Shown: positions 5,686 through 13,794, counted from the first letter of the stretch. The stretch: DNA of 24,468 bases from JAUVAV01 sp965371665 (GCA_965371665.1 CBDUZI010000040.1:1-24468); one strand, 5' to 3'. Translations and numbers: made by a program. The notes: generated from the sequence alone by a model not told the origin.

Positions 5686-6708
5686 ATGGTAACTATTGCG
5701 CTGGATGGAATGGGAGGAGATGAGGCGCCGGTTGCAGAAGTAGCTGGTGCGGTGGATGCGGTTAATCAAAAACCGGATTTGAGGATTTTATTAACCGGCC
5801 GACAGCAGGTTATCCGGAGTGAATTGGCGAAATATAAATACGACCCTAAGCGGATTGAGGTTTATCACGCCGAAGAAAGAATTTCCATGGATGATCCACC
5901 GGCGATGGCGTTGCGCCGCAAGAAGAAATCCTCACTCCATCTGGCCAATCAATTGGTTAAAGCCGGAAAGGCGCAGGCGGTGTTTACCGCCGGGAATACC
6001 GGAGCCGCCATGGCGGTCTCCTTGTTGCATCTGGGCCGAATTCCCGGGATTATCCGTCCGGCCCTGTTAGTGAATTTTCCCTCCTTAAACAGTCACGGCT
6101 GGACTTCGATCCTGGATGTCGGCGCCAATGTTGATACCAAGCCGAAAATGCTGGCCCAGTTTGCCGTTATGGGCGAGCTTTATTGCCGCTATGTGATGAA
6201 GGTCAAGCGGCCTCGCGTCGGGCTGCTTTCGGTGGGCCGGGAGAATTCCAAAGGCAATGAACTCGTCCGGCAAAGCTGGAAATTGATTGCCGGCTTAAAA
6301 AATATTGAATTTATCGGAAACATAGAAGGTCAGGATATACTCGAAGGCAGAACCGACGTAGTAATCTGCGATGGTTTTGTGGGTAATGTGCTATTGAAGT
6401 TTGGGGAAGGCAATATACGCCTCTTCGGCGAGTTTATTAAGCAACAGGTAAAGGCGAGCGGGTGGTTGACAAAAATATCGCTAGGCATGTTTGTTCCGAT
6501 TCTGCGTGCGATTAATCGCCGGATGGATTATCAGGAGTATGGCAGCGCTCCGCTCTTGGGCATTAATGGTATTTCCACCATCGGGCACGGTAAATCGAAT
6601 CGCCGGGCGATAAGAAGCGCTCTGTTGCAGGGTGTTAAATTCATCGAAGAGCACATTAATTTTAAAATTGAGGCTGCGCTCCGGGAAAACCGGGTAGCTG
6701 AAAAATGA
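5686..6708 (+). CDS. plsX: Phosphate acyltransferase PlsX
   Basis: Makes acyl-phosphate from acyl-ACP, the first acyl donor for phospholipid synthesis by the PlsX/PlsY route. It acts peripherally at the inner membrane. The 340-residue product has ALDGMGGDEAP at residues 5-14, AVFTAGNTGAAMA in the centre, and the conserved DGFVGNVLLK segment (here CDGFVGNVLLKFGEG). GSAPLLGINGISTIGHGKSN lies near the end. The start is ATG 5686, with a modest GAAAGG site. The stop overlaps the fabH start (ATGA), as expected for coupled translation. It is preceded by the 50-nt structured leader. Confidence 0.96.
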   Translation: MVTIALDGMGGDEAPVAEVAGAVDAVNQKPDLRILLTGRQQVIRSELAKYKYDPKRIEVYHAEERISMDDPPAMALRRKKKSSLHLANQLVKAGKAQAVFTAGNTGAAMAVSLLHLGRIPGIIRPALLVNFPSLNSHGWTSILDVGANVDTKPKMLAQFAVMGELYCRYVMKVKRPRVGLLSVGRENSKGNELVRQSWKLIAGLKNIEFIGNIEGQDILEGRTDVVICDGFVGNVLLKFGEGNIRLFGEFIKQQVKASGWLTKISLGMFVPILRAINRRMDYQEYGSAPLLGINGISTIGHGKSNRRAIRSALLQGVKFIEEHINFKIEAALRENRVAEK

Positions 6709-7694
6709 AACGAACTAAGCGGGTTGGAATCGCAGGCATGGGTTGTTACCTTCCCGAACGGGTAATGACTAATCAAGAATTAGAGGAGCGGTTGGATACC
6801 TCGGACCAATGGATCCAGAGCAGGACTGGTATTCGGGAACGGCGTATCGCCGCGCCGGAGCAAGCGGCTTCCGACCTGGGAGAGATAGCCGGCCGACGGG
6901 CGTTGGAAAACGCGGGAGTGGCGGCTTCGGAAGTGGATATGATCTTAGTGGCGACCTCCTCGCCGGATATGGTTTTTCCGGCTACGGCTTGTCTGATCCA
7001 GCATAGTCTGGGGGCGGCGAATGCGGCGGCTTGTGACATAAACGCGGTTTGCACCGGTTTTCAATATGCCTATACGGTCGGCGCGCAGATGATTGCCGCC
7101 GGGCAGGCCGGAAAAGTCCTGGTGATCGCCTCTGAGAAATTTTCCAGTCTGCTGGACTGGGATGACCGGTCGACCGCGGTATTGATGGGAGACGGTGCGG
7201 GAGCGGTTTTACTGACCGCCGACGCTGTGCGCGGCGAATTATTGGCCTGCACCTTGGGTACGGACAGCAGCGGGATAGAAAGTCTCTGGATTCCCGGCGG
7301 AGGATCAGCCCGGCCTACTTCGCATGAAACCGTGGATCAGAAGTTGCATTATATGAAGATGAACGGGCAGGAAATCTATAAATTCGGGGTTCGGATTATC
7401 GGCGAGAGCGTATTGGAAGCCCTGTCCCGGGCGGGCTTGAAAGTATCCGACCTGGATATGTTGATACCTCATCAGGCCAACCTGCGGATTATCCAATCCG
7501 CCGCCAAACGGCTTAATCTTTCCATGGAAAAGGTGATGATTAATATTGAAAAGTACAGCAACACCTCGGCCGCCTCAGTGCCGATAGCGATGGTGGAAGC
7601 CGAACAAACCGGGCGTCTCCAACCGGGTATGATCGTGGCTTTAGTGGCTTTCGGGGGCGGATTAACTTGGGGCGCCTCCATATTACGCTGGTGA
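6705..7694 (+). CDS. fabH: 3-oxoacyl-ACP synthase III (FabH)
   Basis: Condenses acetyl-CoA with malonyl-ACP to start fatty acid synthesis. The 329-residue product has the thiolase fold and complete triad: Cys116 in DINAVCTGF, His256 in IPHQAN, Asn286 in YSNTSAAS. The active-site loop reads AVCTGF where AACSGF is more usual, a conservative change. It overlaps plsX by four bases, and fabD begins 15 bases after its stop, so the block is one operon. Confidence 0.96.
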   Translation: MKRTKRVGIAGMGCYLPERVMTNQELEERLDTSDQWIQSRTGIRERRIAAPEQAASDLGEIAGRRALENAGVAASEVDMILVATSSPDMVFPATACLIQHSLGAANAAACDINAVCTGFQYAYTVGAQMIAAGQAGKVLVIASEKFSSLLDWDDRSTAVLMGDGAGAVLLTADAVRGELLACTLGTDSSGIESLWIPGGGSARPTSHETVDQKLHYMKMNGQEIYKFGVRIIGESVLEALSRAGLKVSDLDMLIPHQANLRIIQSAAKRLNLSMEKVMINIEKYSNTSAASVPIAMVEAEQTGRLQPGMIVALVAFGGGLTWGASILRW

Positions 7695-7709
7695 ACAAGG
7701 AGAAAATTA

Positions 7710-8660
7710 GTGCCTAAGATCGGATTAATATTTCCCGGGCAGGGGTCGCAATTTGTGGGTATGGGACGGGAATTAATCAATGCCTTCCCGGCGGCCCGCG
7801 AAATCTATGAGCTGGCGGATCAAACTTTGGGTTTTTCCCTAAGCCGGATTATGTTAGAAGGTCCGGATGAGAAACTGAAAAGCACGGATATTGCCCAGCC
7901 CGCGATCATGACTGCGACTGCGGCCGCCTGGACGGTCTTAACCGGGAAATGGAAACCATCTCCGGAGAAATGCGTTTGCGCCGGACACTCACTGGGAGAG
8001 TATTCCGCGCTTCTGGCCGCCGGAGCGCTTGATTTTACGTCGGCGGTGAACTTGCTCTACCAACGGGGAAAGCTGATGCAGGCCGCGGCCGAAAAGATTC
8101 AGGGAGGAATGGCCGCAGTAATCGGAATCACGCCGGAAGAAGCAGACGGCCTCTGCCGCGAGGCTGCCGCCGATGGCAGTCTGCAGCCGGCTAATCTGAA
8201 TTGTCCGGGGCAGGTAGTGATATCCGGTTCTTCCGCAGCCCTGGCCAGATTCTACGAGTTAGCCGGCGAGAAGAAAATCCGGGCGATTCCCCTGGCGGTT
8301 TCCGGTCCCTTTCATTCACGCTTTATGCGCGGCGCGGGCGAGGAATTATCCCGGACCCTGGAAAAAACCAATATCCAGACTCCGGATATTTCAGTTATTG
8401 CAAATATTTCAGCCGCTCTGGTGGGTAATTCGGCGGAAATCAAAGAAGCCCTGGTTAAGCAGGTTTCCGGTTCGGTTCTTTGGGAAACCTCCATGAAAAA
8501 GATGCTGGACATGGGAGTAAAGGTTATGGTAGAAATCGGACCCGGCAAGGTTTTACGCGGCCTGATGAAAAAAATTGATCCCCAGGTCAGGGTATTAGGG
8601 GTTTTTACACCGGCTGAGATTGAAGCCGCGGCTTTAGAATTGTCTGAAGCTGAGAGATAA
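7710..8660 (+). CDS. fabD: Malonyl-CoA:ACP transacylase
   Basis: Loads malonyl groups from CoA onto acyl carrier protein. The 316-residue product has GQGSQ at residues 10-14, nucleophile Ser94 in GHSLGEYSA, and His202 in GPFHSRFM. GPGKVLRGLMKK lies near the C-terminus. The start is GTG at 7710, well placed behind AAGGAG. The length and motif set are complete. It lies between fabH and fabG, the usual order. Confidence 0.96.
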   Translation: MPKIGLIFPGQGSQFVGMGRELINAFPAAREIYELADQTLGFSLSRIMLEGPDEKLKSTDIAQPAIMTATAAAWTVLTGKWKPSPEKCVCAGHSLGEYSALLAAGALDFTSAVNLLYQRGKLMQAAAEKIQGGMAAVIGITPEEADGLCREAAADGSLQPANLNCPGQVVISGSSAALARFYELAGEKKIRAIPLAVSGPFHSRFMRGAGEELSRTLEKTNIQTPDISVIANISAALVGNSAEIKEALVKQVSGSVLWETSMKKMLDMGVKVMVEIGPGKVLRGLMKKIDPQVRVLGVFTPAEIEAAALELSEAER

Positions 8661-8675
8661 AAAGGAGGATGATTA

Positions 8676-9422
8676 ATGGATTTAAAGAATAAAGTCGCCT
8701 TGGTTACCGGAGGTGCGCAGGGCATTGGCCTGGCGATTGCAAGAAAAATGGCGTCCTTAGGCGCGGACCTGGTACTAGCCGATGTAAATCCCGACCAGGT
8801 CGAAGAGAGCGCCCGGCAGCTGTCCGGGGAGACGGGAAGGGAAGTGCTTTCCCTGAAAATAAATGTCGCTGACTACCTGGAAGTTGAACAAGGCGTAAAA
8901 AAAATTATTGACAAATATACCCGACTCGATATATTGGTCAATAACGCCGGTATAACCCGGGACGGTTTGATCATGCGGATGAGCGATGTGGATTGGGACT
9001 TGGTCATTTCGGTCAATCTCAAAGGCACCTTTAACGGCATTAAGGCGGTAAGCCGGTCGATGATAAAACAAAGAGGCGGCCGGATTATTAATATTGCTTC
9101 GGTGATCGGATTGATGGGAAATATGGGCCAAGCCAATTATGCCGCGAGTAAGGCGGGAGTAATGGGTTTAACCCGGACGGCGGCGCGGGAGCTGGCTTCC
9201 CGTAATGTAACTGTGAATGCCATTGCGCCGGGGTTTATAAAAACCGCGATGACCGACAAGCTTTCAGAGGAGGTTATAGGGAATTTGAAGAAGATGATTC
9301 CCCTCGGCCGTTTGGGGGAGCCGGAAGATATTGCCAAAGCCGCGGGTTGGCTGGCATCCGATGAGGCCGCTTACATTACGGGCCAGGTTATAACTGTGGA
9401 TGGTGGAATGGTTATGTATTAA
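8676..9422 (+). CDS. fabG: 3-oxoacyl-ACP reductase (FabG)
   Basis: An NADPH-dependent short-chain dehydrogenase that reduces 3-oxoacyl-ACP in the elongation cycle. The 248-residue product has TGGAQGIG (11-18) for the cofactor, NNAG (89-92), and catalytic Ser142, Tyr155 and Lys159 in ASVIGLMGNMGQANYAASK. PGFIKTAMT and the closing TGQVITVDGGMVMY are typical of FabG. AGGAGG precedes the ATG. Context (fabD upstream, acpP downstream) supports FabG rather than another short-chain dehydrogenase. Confidence 0.95.
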   Translation: MDLKNKVALVTGGAQGIGLAIARKMASLGADLVLADVNPDQVEESARQLSGETGREVLSLKINVADYLEVEQGVKKIIDKYTRLDILVNNAGITRDGLIMRMSDVDWDLVISVNLKGTFNGIKAVSRSMIKQRGGRIINIASVIGLMGNMGQANYAASKAGVMGLTRTAARELASRNVTVNAIAPGFIKTAMTDKLSEEVIGNLKKMIPLGRLGEPEDIAKAAGWLASDEAAYITGQVITVDGGMVMY

Positions 9423-9490
9423 TAGTACATCAGTGGTTTTTTAAAGCCGCAGGTGAAATATTACTAAGACGAGAAGGAGGGTGCAAAAGC

Positions 9491-9736
9491 GTGGCATTAG
9501 AAGATAAAATCAAAGAGATTATTGTAGATCAACTGAATGTTGATGCCGATGAAGTAACTAATGAAGCTTCTTTTATGGAAGATCTAGGAGCCGACTCCCT
9601 GGATATTGTGGAGTTGATTATGGCCCTGGAGGAAGAGTTTAATATGGATGTTCCGGATGAGGAAGCCGAGAAGTTAAAAACCGTGGGTGATGCCATCAAC
9701 TTCATAAAGACCCACGCGAATGTAACGCAAGCCTAG
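9491..9736 (+). CDS. acpP: Acyl carrier protein
   Basis: Carries growing acyl chains on a phosphopantetheine arm. The 81-residue acidic protein has the attachment site DSLDIVEL with Ser36 modified. Helix IV residues are as expected (EEEFNMDVPDEEAEKLKTVGDAINFI). It starts with GTG behind a strong AAGGAGGG. The fabG-acpP gap is 68 bases. The stop is four bases from the second copy of the miniature inverted-repeat element. That copy and further repeats separate acpP from fabF, which are usually neighbours. Confidence 0.96.
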   Translation: MALEDKIKEIIVDQLNVDADEVTNEASFMEDLGADSLDIVELIMALEEEFNMDVPDEEAEKLKTVGDAINFIKTHANVTQA

Positions 9737-9737
9737 A

Positions 9738-9897
9738 AGCCTGTCGGACTTAGGCACAAAAGTGAATTTTGAGCACTCTTCCCCCTTTGAAAAAGGGGGA
9801 TTGAGGGGGATTTTGCATATGAAAGCGGGTGTTTTATTGATTAAATCCCCCCTGCCCCCTTTACAAAAGGGGGAGAATGACTAAAGTCCGACAAGCT
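9738..9897. mobile_element. MITE-like element, copy 2 of 2
   Basis: Nearly identical to 1794-1953. The left inverted repeat AGCCTGTCGGACTT lies at 9738-9751 and the right AAGTCCGACAAGCT at 9884-9897, with one mismatch between them. The same pair of internal CCCCCTTT/AAAGGGGG hairpins is present. The few differences from copy 1 (for example CATATG for TATATG and GGGTG for GGGCG) point to recent spread. It begins just after the acpP stop. Confidence 0.75.
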
Positions 9898-9898
9898 C

Positions 9899-9928
9899 CT
9901 AGGAGTCTGAGTATTTAGTCGATTTTGT
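9899..9928. repeat. CTAGGAG repeat, copy 1
   Basis: CTAGGAGTCTGAGTATTTAG continuing TCGATTTT is repeated at 24311-24340 with three transitions. It abuts the right end of the miniature element here, where the junction CTCCTAGGAG is itself palindromic. The two copies share no further sequence, which marks a discrete repeat of about 28 bases or the end of a longer element. Confidence 0.5.
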
Positions 9929-9953
9929 ATTGCGCGGTGTTTCGTTGGTCTTT

Positions 9954-10039
9954 TCGACTGCTTCGACAGGCTCAGCCAACGGCTCAACGACCGTTTTTTG
10001 GTTGATTCGCCGGGGTCACTGAGCTTGTCGAAGTGACTT
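9954..10039. repeat. Interspersed palindrome (CTTCGACAGGCTCAG type)
   Basis: The left arm GACTGCTTCGACAGGCTCAG and right arm CACTGAGCTTGTCGAAGTGAC are imperfect inverted copies flanking about 45 bases that include CAACGGCTCAACGACCG. This is a widespread class of bacterial intergenic palindrome. It forms part of the 552-base acpP-fabF gap, which otherwise holds the miniature element, the CTAGGAG repeat and the fabF leader. I see no gene in that gap. Confidence 0.6.
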
Positions 10040-10104
10040 TTTAAATCCCTTTTTGTTTTTTATAACCCTGAGAGGGAATCTGGAAACGACCGCTAAGTGT
10101 ATTG

Positions 10105-10232
10105 CGCCTTGCGGTGGAACGTAAGGCAACCGGAAAAGTTGCGAAGCATAGTTATATCCAGATGGGGCGGGCGGCTTCCGGAAAAATTTGGGTTCCCCCG
10201 TCCGTGGCGGTTAAACGGGCGGGGGAATTTTT
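10105..10232 (+). promoter_or_regulatory. Structured fabF leader ending in a terminator
   Basis: TTCCCCCGTCCGT (10193-10205) and ACGGGCGGGGGAA (10215-10227) form a 13-bp stem with one G-U pair, then TTTTTGCATTTTTTT: a strong terminator 57 bases before fabF. Upstream hairpins are GCCTT/AAGGC and GCAAC/GTTGC (about 10108-10147). GGGCGGG near 10166 could pair with CCCGTCC of the terminator's left arm, forming an alternative antiterminator. The layout resembles an attenuator or riboswitch expression platform. I do not recognise a known aptamer class. Confidence 0.45.
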
Positions 10233-10288
10233 GCATTTTTTTATAAATGTCTTCTGGCGACACTCCCATTTTTTTTTTGCGAGGGCTT

Positions 10289-11530
10289 ATGACAAAACGT
10301 GTAGTGGTAACGGGTCTGGGTGCGGTTACGCCATTGGGAAACGATGTCGAATCATTCTGGCAGAATATACTGGCCGGAAATTCCGGTATTGGACCGATGA
10401 CCCATTTTGACACCGCCGGATTTGATTCCCGGATTGCCGGCGAGGTGCGGAATTTTGATCCTTCCGCCCTGGTTGATCGTAAGGAAGCCAGACGCATGGA
10501 TTTTTTTGTGCAATACGCCCTGGTAGCCGCGCACGAGGCTTTGCAGCACTCCGGTTTGAATATAGACGCGATGGATCGCAGCCGGATAGGAGTAGTTGTC
10601 GGATGCGGAATCGGCGGGATTGGTGTGGCGGAAACTCAAACCAGGGTTTTGCTCAATAAAGGACCAGGCCGGGTTTCGCCGTTTCTGGTACCCATGATGA
10701 TCCCGAATATGGCTCCGGGCCAGATTGCGATTAAAAATGGTTTTAAAGGGCCTAACGTGGCTGTAGTGACGGCCTGCGCTTCCGGTAATAATGCTTTGGC
10801 TGATGCCACCCGCTTAATTCAGCGCGGGGATGCCGATGTTATTGTCGCGGGGGGCTCGGAATCGGCGGTTACGCCAATTTCGGTAGCCGGTTTTTGTTCG
10901 GCCAAAGCGCTCTCGCTGAGAAATGAAGAGCCCCAACGAGCGAGCCGTCCTTTTGACCGCGAGCGGGACGGATTTGTAATCGCTGAAGGAGCGGGCCTGG
11001 CAGTGCTGGAGTCCCTGGAACATGCGCAAGCGCGGAAGGCAAAAATATTAGCCGAGATCGGCGGCTACGGCATGTCGGATGACGCTTACCATATGACCGC
11101 GCCCTTGCCGGATGGTTCCGGCGGCGCCCAGGCTATGCACCTGGCTATGCAAGATGCCGGAGTTAGACCCGAGGAAATCAATTATATTAACGCTCATGGA
11201 ACTTCCACTCTGCAGGGAGATGTTACGGAATGTCTCGCGATTAAAAAAGTATTCGGAGATTATGCCTATAAACTGGCGATATCCTCCACCAAGTCTATGA
11301 TCGGTCACACCCTGGGTGCGGCTGGAGGAATTGAATTCGTAGCCGTGGTAAAATCCATTCAGGACCAAATTCTGCATGCTACCAAGAACCTGGAGACTAC
11401 TGATCCGGTATGTGATCTCGATTTTATTCCGGAAGGGCCGCGAAAAACCGAGGTTAGAAATGTAATAACCAATTCATTCGGATTTGGAGGACATAACGTT
11501 TCCCTGCTGGTAAAACGTTTTGAAGATTAA
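10289..11530 (+). CDS. fabF: 3-oxoacyl-ACP synthase II (FabF)
   Basis: The elongating condensing enzyme of type II fatty acid synthesis. The 413-residue product has the complete Cys-His-His triad: Cys163 in VVTACASG, His303 in NAHGTSTLQGD, His340 in STKSMIGHTLGAAGG. It also has the C-terminal NSFGFGGHN. The frame is open further upstream to 10247, but the family N-terminus (TKRVVVTGLGAVTPLG) begins with the ATG at 10289. GAGGG lies three bases before it, a short spacing. It is separated from acpP by repeats and a leader terminator, so its expression may be uncoupled from the upstream fab genes. Confidence 0.96.
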   Translation: MTKRVVVTGLGAVTPLGNDVESFWQNILAGNSGIGPMTHFDTAGFDSRIAGEVRNFDPSALVDRKEARRMDFFVQYALVAAHEALQHSGLNIDAMDRSRIGVVVGCGIGGIGVAETQTRVLLNKGPGRVSPFLVPMMIPNMAPGQIAIKNGFKGPNVAVVTACASGNNALADATRLIQRGDADVIVAGGSESAVTPISVAGFCSAKALSLRNEEPQRASRPFDRERDGFVIAEGAGLAVLESLEHAQARKAKILAEIGGYGMSDDAYHMTAPLPDGSGGAQAMHLAMQDAGVRPEEINYINAHGTSTLQGDVTECLAIKKVFGDYAYKLAISSTKSMIGHTLGAAGGIEFVAVVKSIQDQILHATKNLETTDPVCDLDFIPEGPRKTEVRNVITNSFGFGGHNVSLLVKRFED

Positions 11531-11535
11531 ATGGG

Positions 11536-11694
11536 CCTGTCTCCAATAAGCTTTTTCACCCAGCAATGTCATTCCGAGCGAAGCGAGGAATCTCTGCAAA
11601 CCCTGGTTTTCAGGGAGATTCCTCGGTCACTTCGTTTCCTCGGAATGACAAAATTAGGGGGATTTGCTGTAACCCGGTTTTTGGCGACACTGCC
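11536..11694. repeat. Palindromic element family 1, copy C
   Basis: GTCATTCCGAGCGAAGCGAG plus GAATCTCT form the left arm. GGGAGATTCCTCGG, then TTTCCTCGGAATGAC, form the right arm (about 11568-11650). The flanks run to about 11536 and 11694. The right flank GTAACCCGGTTTTTGGCGAC resembles the inverted left flank of copy B. The element occupies nearly the whole fabF-rnc gap and ends six bases before the rnc start. Confidence 0.65.
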
Positions 11695-11700
11695 TGAATC

Positions 11701-12429
11701 ATGACAGCTAGTCAGCATGAACAGGTTATCGGACGGATTATGCAGGAAATTGAGGCTGAACCTGCCGCCCGCGAGACGCTTCGCTTGGCTTTAACGCATC
11801 GTTCCTGGGAGAATGAAATTTCAGACCGCTCCAGACCAACCAGTCCTGAAACCAATGAACGTCTGGAATTTCTGGGCGATTCCGTGCTGGGAGCGGTTAT
11901 TGCCAAACGGCTGTATAATAAGCTGCCACGGGCGGATGAAGGGGAATTGTCCAAAGCTAAAGCCGCGTTGGTGTCTGCTTCCATTTTAGCGAGGTGCGCC
12001 CGACAGTTGGAATTGGGCCCGGCATTGTTGCTCGGTCACGGCGAAGACTTGACCGGAGGCCGTGATCGCATATCCTTGCTGGCCGATGCCATGGAAGCGG
12101 TGATGGGCGCGATATTTATAACCAGCGGATTAGGGGCGGCGGAAAAATTTATTCTCAAGTACTGGGAAGCAGAGATCGAACGGGAAATTAAGGAACCCGG
12201 CCGGCATGATTATAAATCCCTATTGCAGGAGTTTTGCCATAAGCAGAAAAAGGACTTGCCGGTTTACCGCATAGAGCAGGAAACCGGGCCGGATCATGAA
12301 CGGCAGTATGCCATTGCGGTCTTAATCTCCGATAGAATTTATGGTCATGGCCGGGGACGAACAAAAAAACAGGCAGCCCAGGACGCGGCCGCCGAGGCCT
12401 TGTCCGCGTTAAAACATGAATTCCAGTAA
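11701..12429 (+). CDS. rnc: Ribonuclease III
   Basis: A double-strand-specific endoribonuclease for rRNA and mRNA processing. The 242-residue product has the signature NERLEFLGDSVL (residues 52-63) and the second acidic cluster LADAMEAVMGAI (Asp129, Glu132), giving the metal-binding catalytic residues. A double-stranded RNA-binding domain covers about 168-238 (HDYKSLLQEF ... RTKKQAAQDAAAEAL). No ribosome binding site is visible before ATG 11701. The palindromic element ends just upstream and may have displaced it. The fabF-rnc order is common in bacteria. Confidence 0.94.
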   Translation: MTASQHEQVIGRIMQEIEAEPAARETLRLALTHRSWENEISDRSRPTSPETNERLEFLGDSVLGAVIAKRLYNKLPRADEGELSKAKAALVSASILARCARQLELGPALLLGHGEDLTGGRDRISLLADAMEAVMGAIFITSGLGAAEKFILKYWEAEIEREIKEPGRHDYKSLLQEFCHKQKKDLPVYRIEQETGPDHERQYAIAVLISDRIYGHGRGRTKKQAAQDAAAEALSALKHEFQ

Positions 12430-12466
12430 ATAAAAATCCTTATAACCTATACGCAGAGGAGAAGGC

Positions 12467-13624
12467 ATGAACTACTTTTTAACTGACGAGCAAAAAATGA
12501 TTGTGGATACCGCACGTGAACTGGCGCAGACTAAAATGAAGCCGGTGCGCGCCCAGTACGATGAAGAAGGGGTTTTTCCCTGGGATATTGTTAAGGAAAT
12601 GGCGGCGGCGGATATGATGGGGCTGTATATTCCTGAAAAGTATGGCGGCATGGGCGGGGGTGTTTTCGAACTTTGCCTGGCAGTAGAAGAACTCTCCAAG
12701 GTCTGCGGCGGAATTTCTTTATCCATGGCCGCTACGGCCCTGGGAACTTTTCCGATCCTGCTTTATGGAACTGAAGAGCAGAAGGCTAAATATCTCCCGG
12801 ATATTGCGGCGGGGAAGAAACTGGCGGCTTTTGGCTTGACCGAGGCGAATGCCGGGTCGGATGCCGGAAATATGCAGACCACAGCCTTGCGGGACGGAGA
12901 TGATTATATTCTCAATGGGACCAAGCAGTGGATCACCAACGGCGGTGATGCCGAGACCTATACGGTAATCGCCATGACCAATAAAGCCAAGGGAACGCGG
13001 GGAGCCACGGCATTTATTGTGGAAAAAGGCACACCCGGTTTTTCATTCGGAAAGAAAGAGAACAAAATGGGAATCAGGGCTTCTTCCACTCGTGAATTGG
13101 TATTTTCTAATTGCCGGGTCCCGGCTAAAAATATTTTATCCCGGGAGGGACTGGGATTTATTGTAGCCGTAAATACCCTTAATACATCCCGGCCGGGCGT
13201 GGGGTCCCAGGCGCTGGGGATTGCCGCCGGAGCCCTGGATGAGGCAGTGAATTATTCCCGCCAAAGGGTTCAATTTGGACAGCCCATAGCCAGTATTCAG
13301 GCGGTTCAGCATATATTGGCGGATATGGCGACTAAGGTGGAGGCCGCCCGGGCTCTGCTTTATGCCACGGCCAGAACTATCGATTCCGGAGAGAAACATT
13401 ATGCCAAGCATTCGGCCATGTCCAAATTATTTGCCTCAGATGTAGCCATGCAGGTGACCACGGATGCGGTTCAGGTCTTGGGCGGATACGGTTATATGCG
13501 GGAATATCCGGTGGAAAAAATGATGCGGGACGCAAAAATCACGCAGATTTACGAGGGGACCAATCAAATCCAGCGCAATGAGGTCGCCTTGCAGCTGATC
13601 AAGGAAGCCGCCAAGAGCGGGTGA
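12467..13624 (+). CDS. Acyl-CoA dehydrogenase (short-chain type)
   Basis: An FAD enzyme that oxidises acyl-CoA to trans-2-enoyl-CoA and passes electrons to an electron-transfer flavoprotein. The 385-residue length is typical of short-chain/butyryl-CoA dehydrogenases. Visible motifs are FGLTEANAGSDAG (substrate/FAD site), KQWITNG, GIRASSTRELVF, QFGQPIASIQAVQ and the C-terminal QIYEGTNQIQRN. Glu363 in YEGTNQIQR is the expected catalytic base. ATG 12467 is preceded by GAGGAGAAGG. etfB and etfA follow, supplying its electron acceptor. No thiolase, hydroxyacyl-CoA dehydrogenase or crotonase lies in the window, so the pathway direction is not determined. Confidence 0.92.
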   Translation: MNYFLTDEQKMIVDTARELAQTKMKPVRAQYDEEGVFPWDIVKEMAAADMMGLYIPEKYGGMGGGVFELCLAVEELSKVCGGISLSMAATALGTFPILLYGTEEQKAKYLPDIAAGKKLAAFGLTEANAGSDAGNMQTTALRDGDDYILNGTKQWITNGGDAETYTVIAMTNKAKGTRGATAFIVEKGTPGFSFGKKENKMGIRASSTRELVFSNCRVPAKNILSREGLGFIVAVNTLNTSRPGVGSQALGIAAGALDEAVNYSRQRVQFGQPIASIQAVQHILADMATKVEAARALLYATARTIDSGEKHYAKHSAMSKLFASDVAMQVTTDAVQVLGGYGYMREYPVEKMMRDAKITQIYEGTNQIQRNEVALQLIKEAAKSG

Positions 13625-13794
13625 CTAGTCCTGTTGCGGAAAGTCAAGTTAAACGGACTTCTCACATTTTGTCATTCCGAGCGTAGCGAGGAATCTCCAA
13701 GGAAACTTTTATTTAAAAAGAATTCGTGGAGATTTCTCGGCTACGCCTCGAAATGACAAGCTTAGGAAAATTTGCTTTTGCAACTGGGACTAAT
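13624..13794. repeat. Palindromic element family 1, copy D
   Basis: This is the best-preserved copy. Left terminus ACTAGTCCTGTTGCGGAAAG (13624 on) and right terminus CTTTTGCAACTGGGACTAAT (to 13794) are imperfect inverted repeats. The core is GTCATTCCGAGCGTAGCGAGG and AATCTCC, paired with GGAGATTTCTCGGCTACGCC and TCGAAATGAC. The first base is the last base of the upstream TGA stop codon. The element sits between the dehydrogenase and etfB, and ends about six bases before the etfB ribosome binding site. Confidence 0.75.

Noticed and set aside
5407..5723. Two small plus-strand frames between rpmF and plsX
   Set aside because: They run through the palindromic repeat and the structured leader, and their content is explained by repeat sequence.
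10105..10160. c-di-GMP (GEMM) or other known riboswitch in the fabF leader
   Set aside because: Fragments such as GGCAACC and GCGAAGC look similar, but the required order of conserved blocks and helices is absent.
10102..10410. Possible small gene upstream of and overlapping fabF
   Set aside because: It spans the leader hairpins and terminator and overlaps the fabF start in another frame; no family-like sequence.
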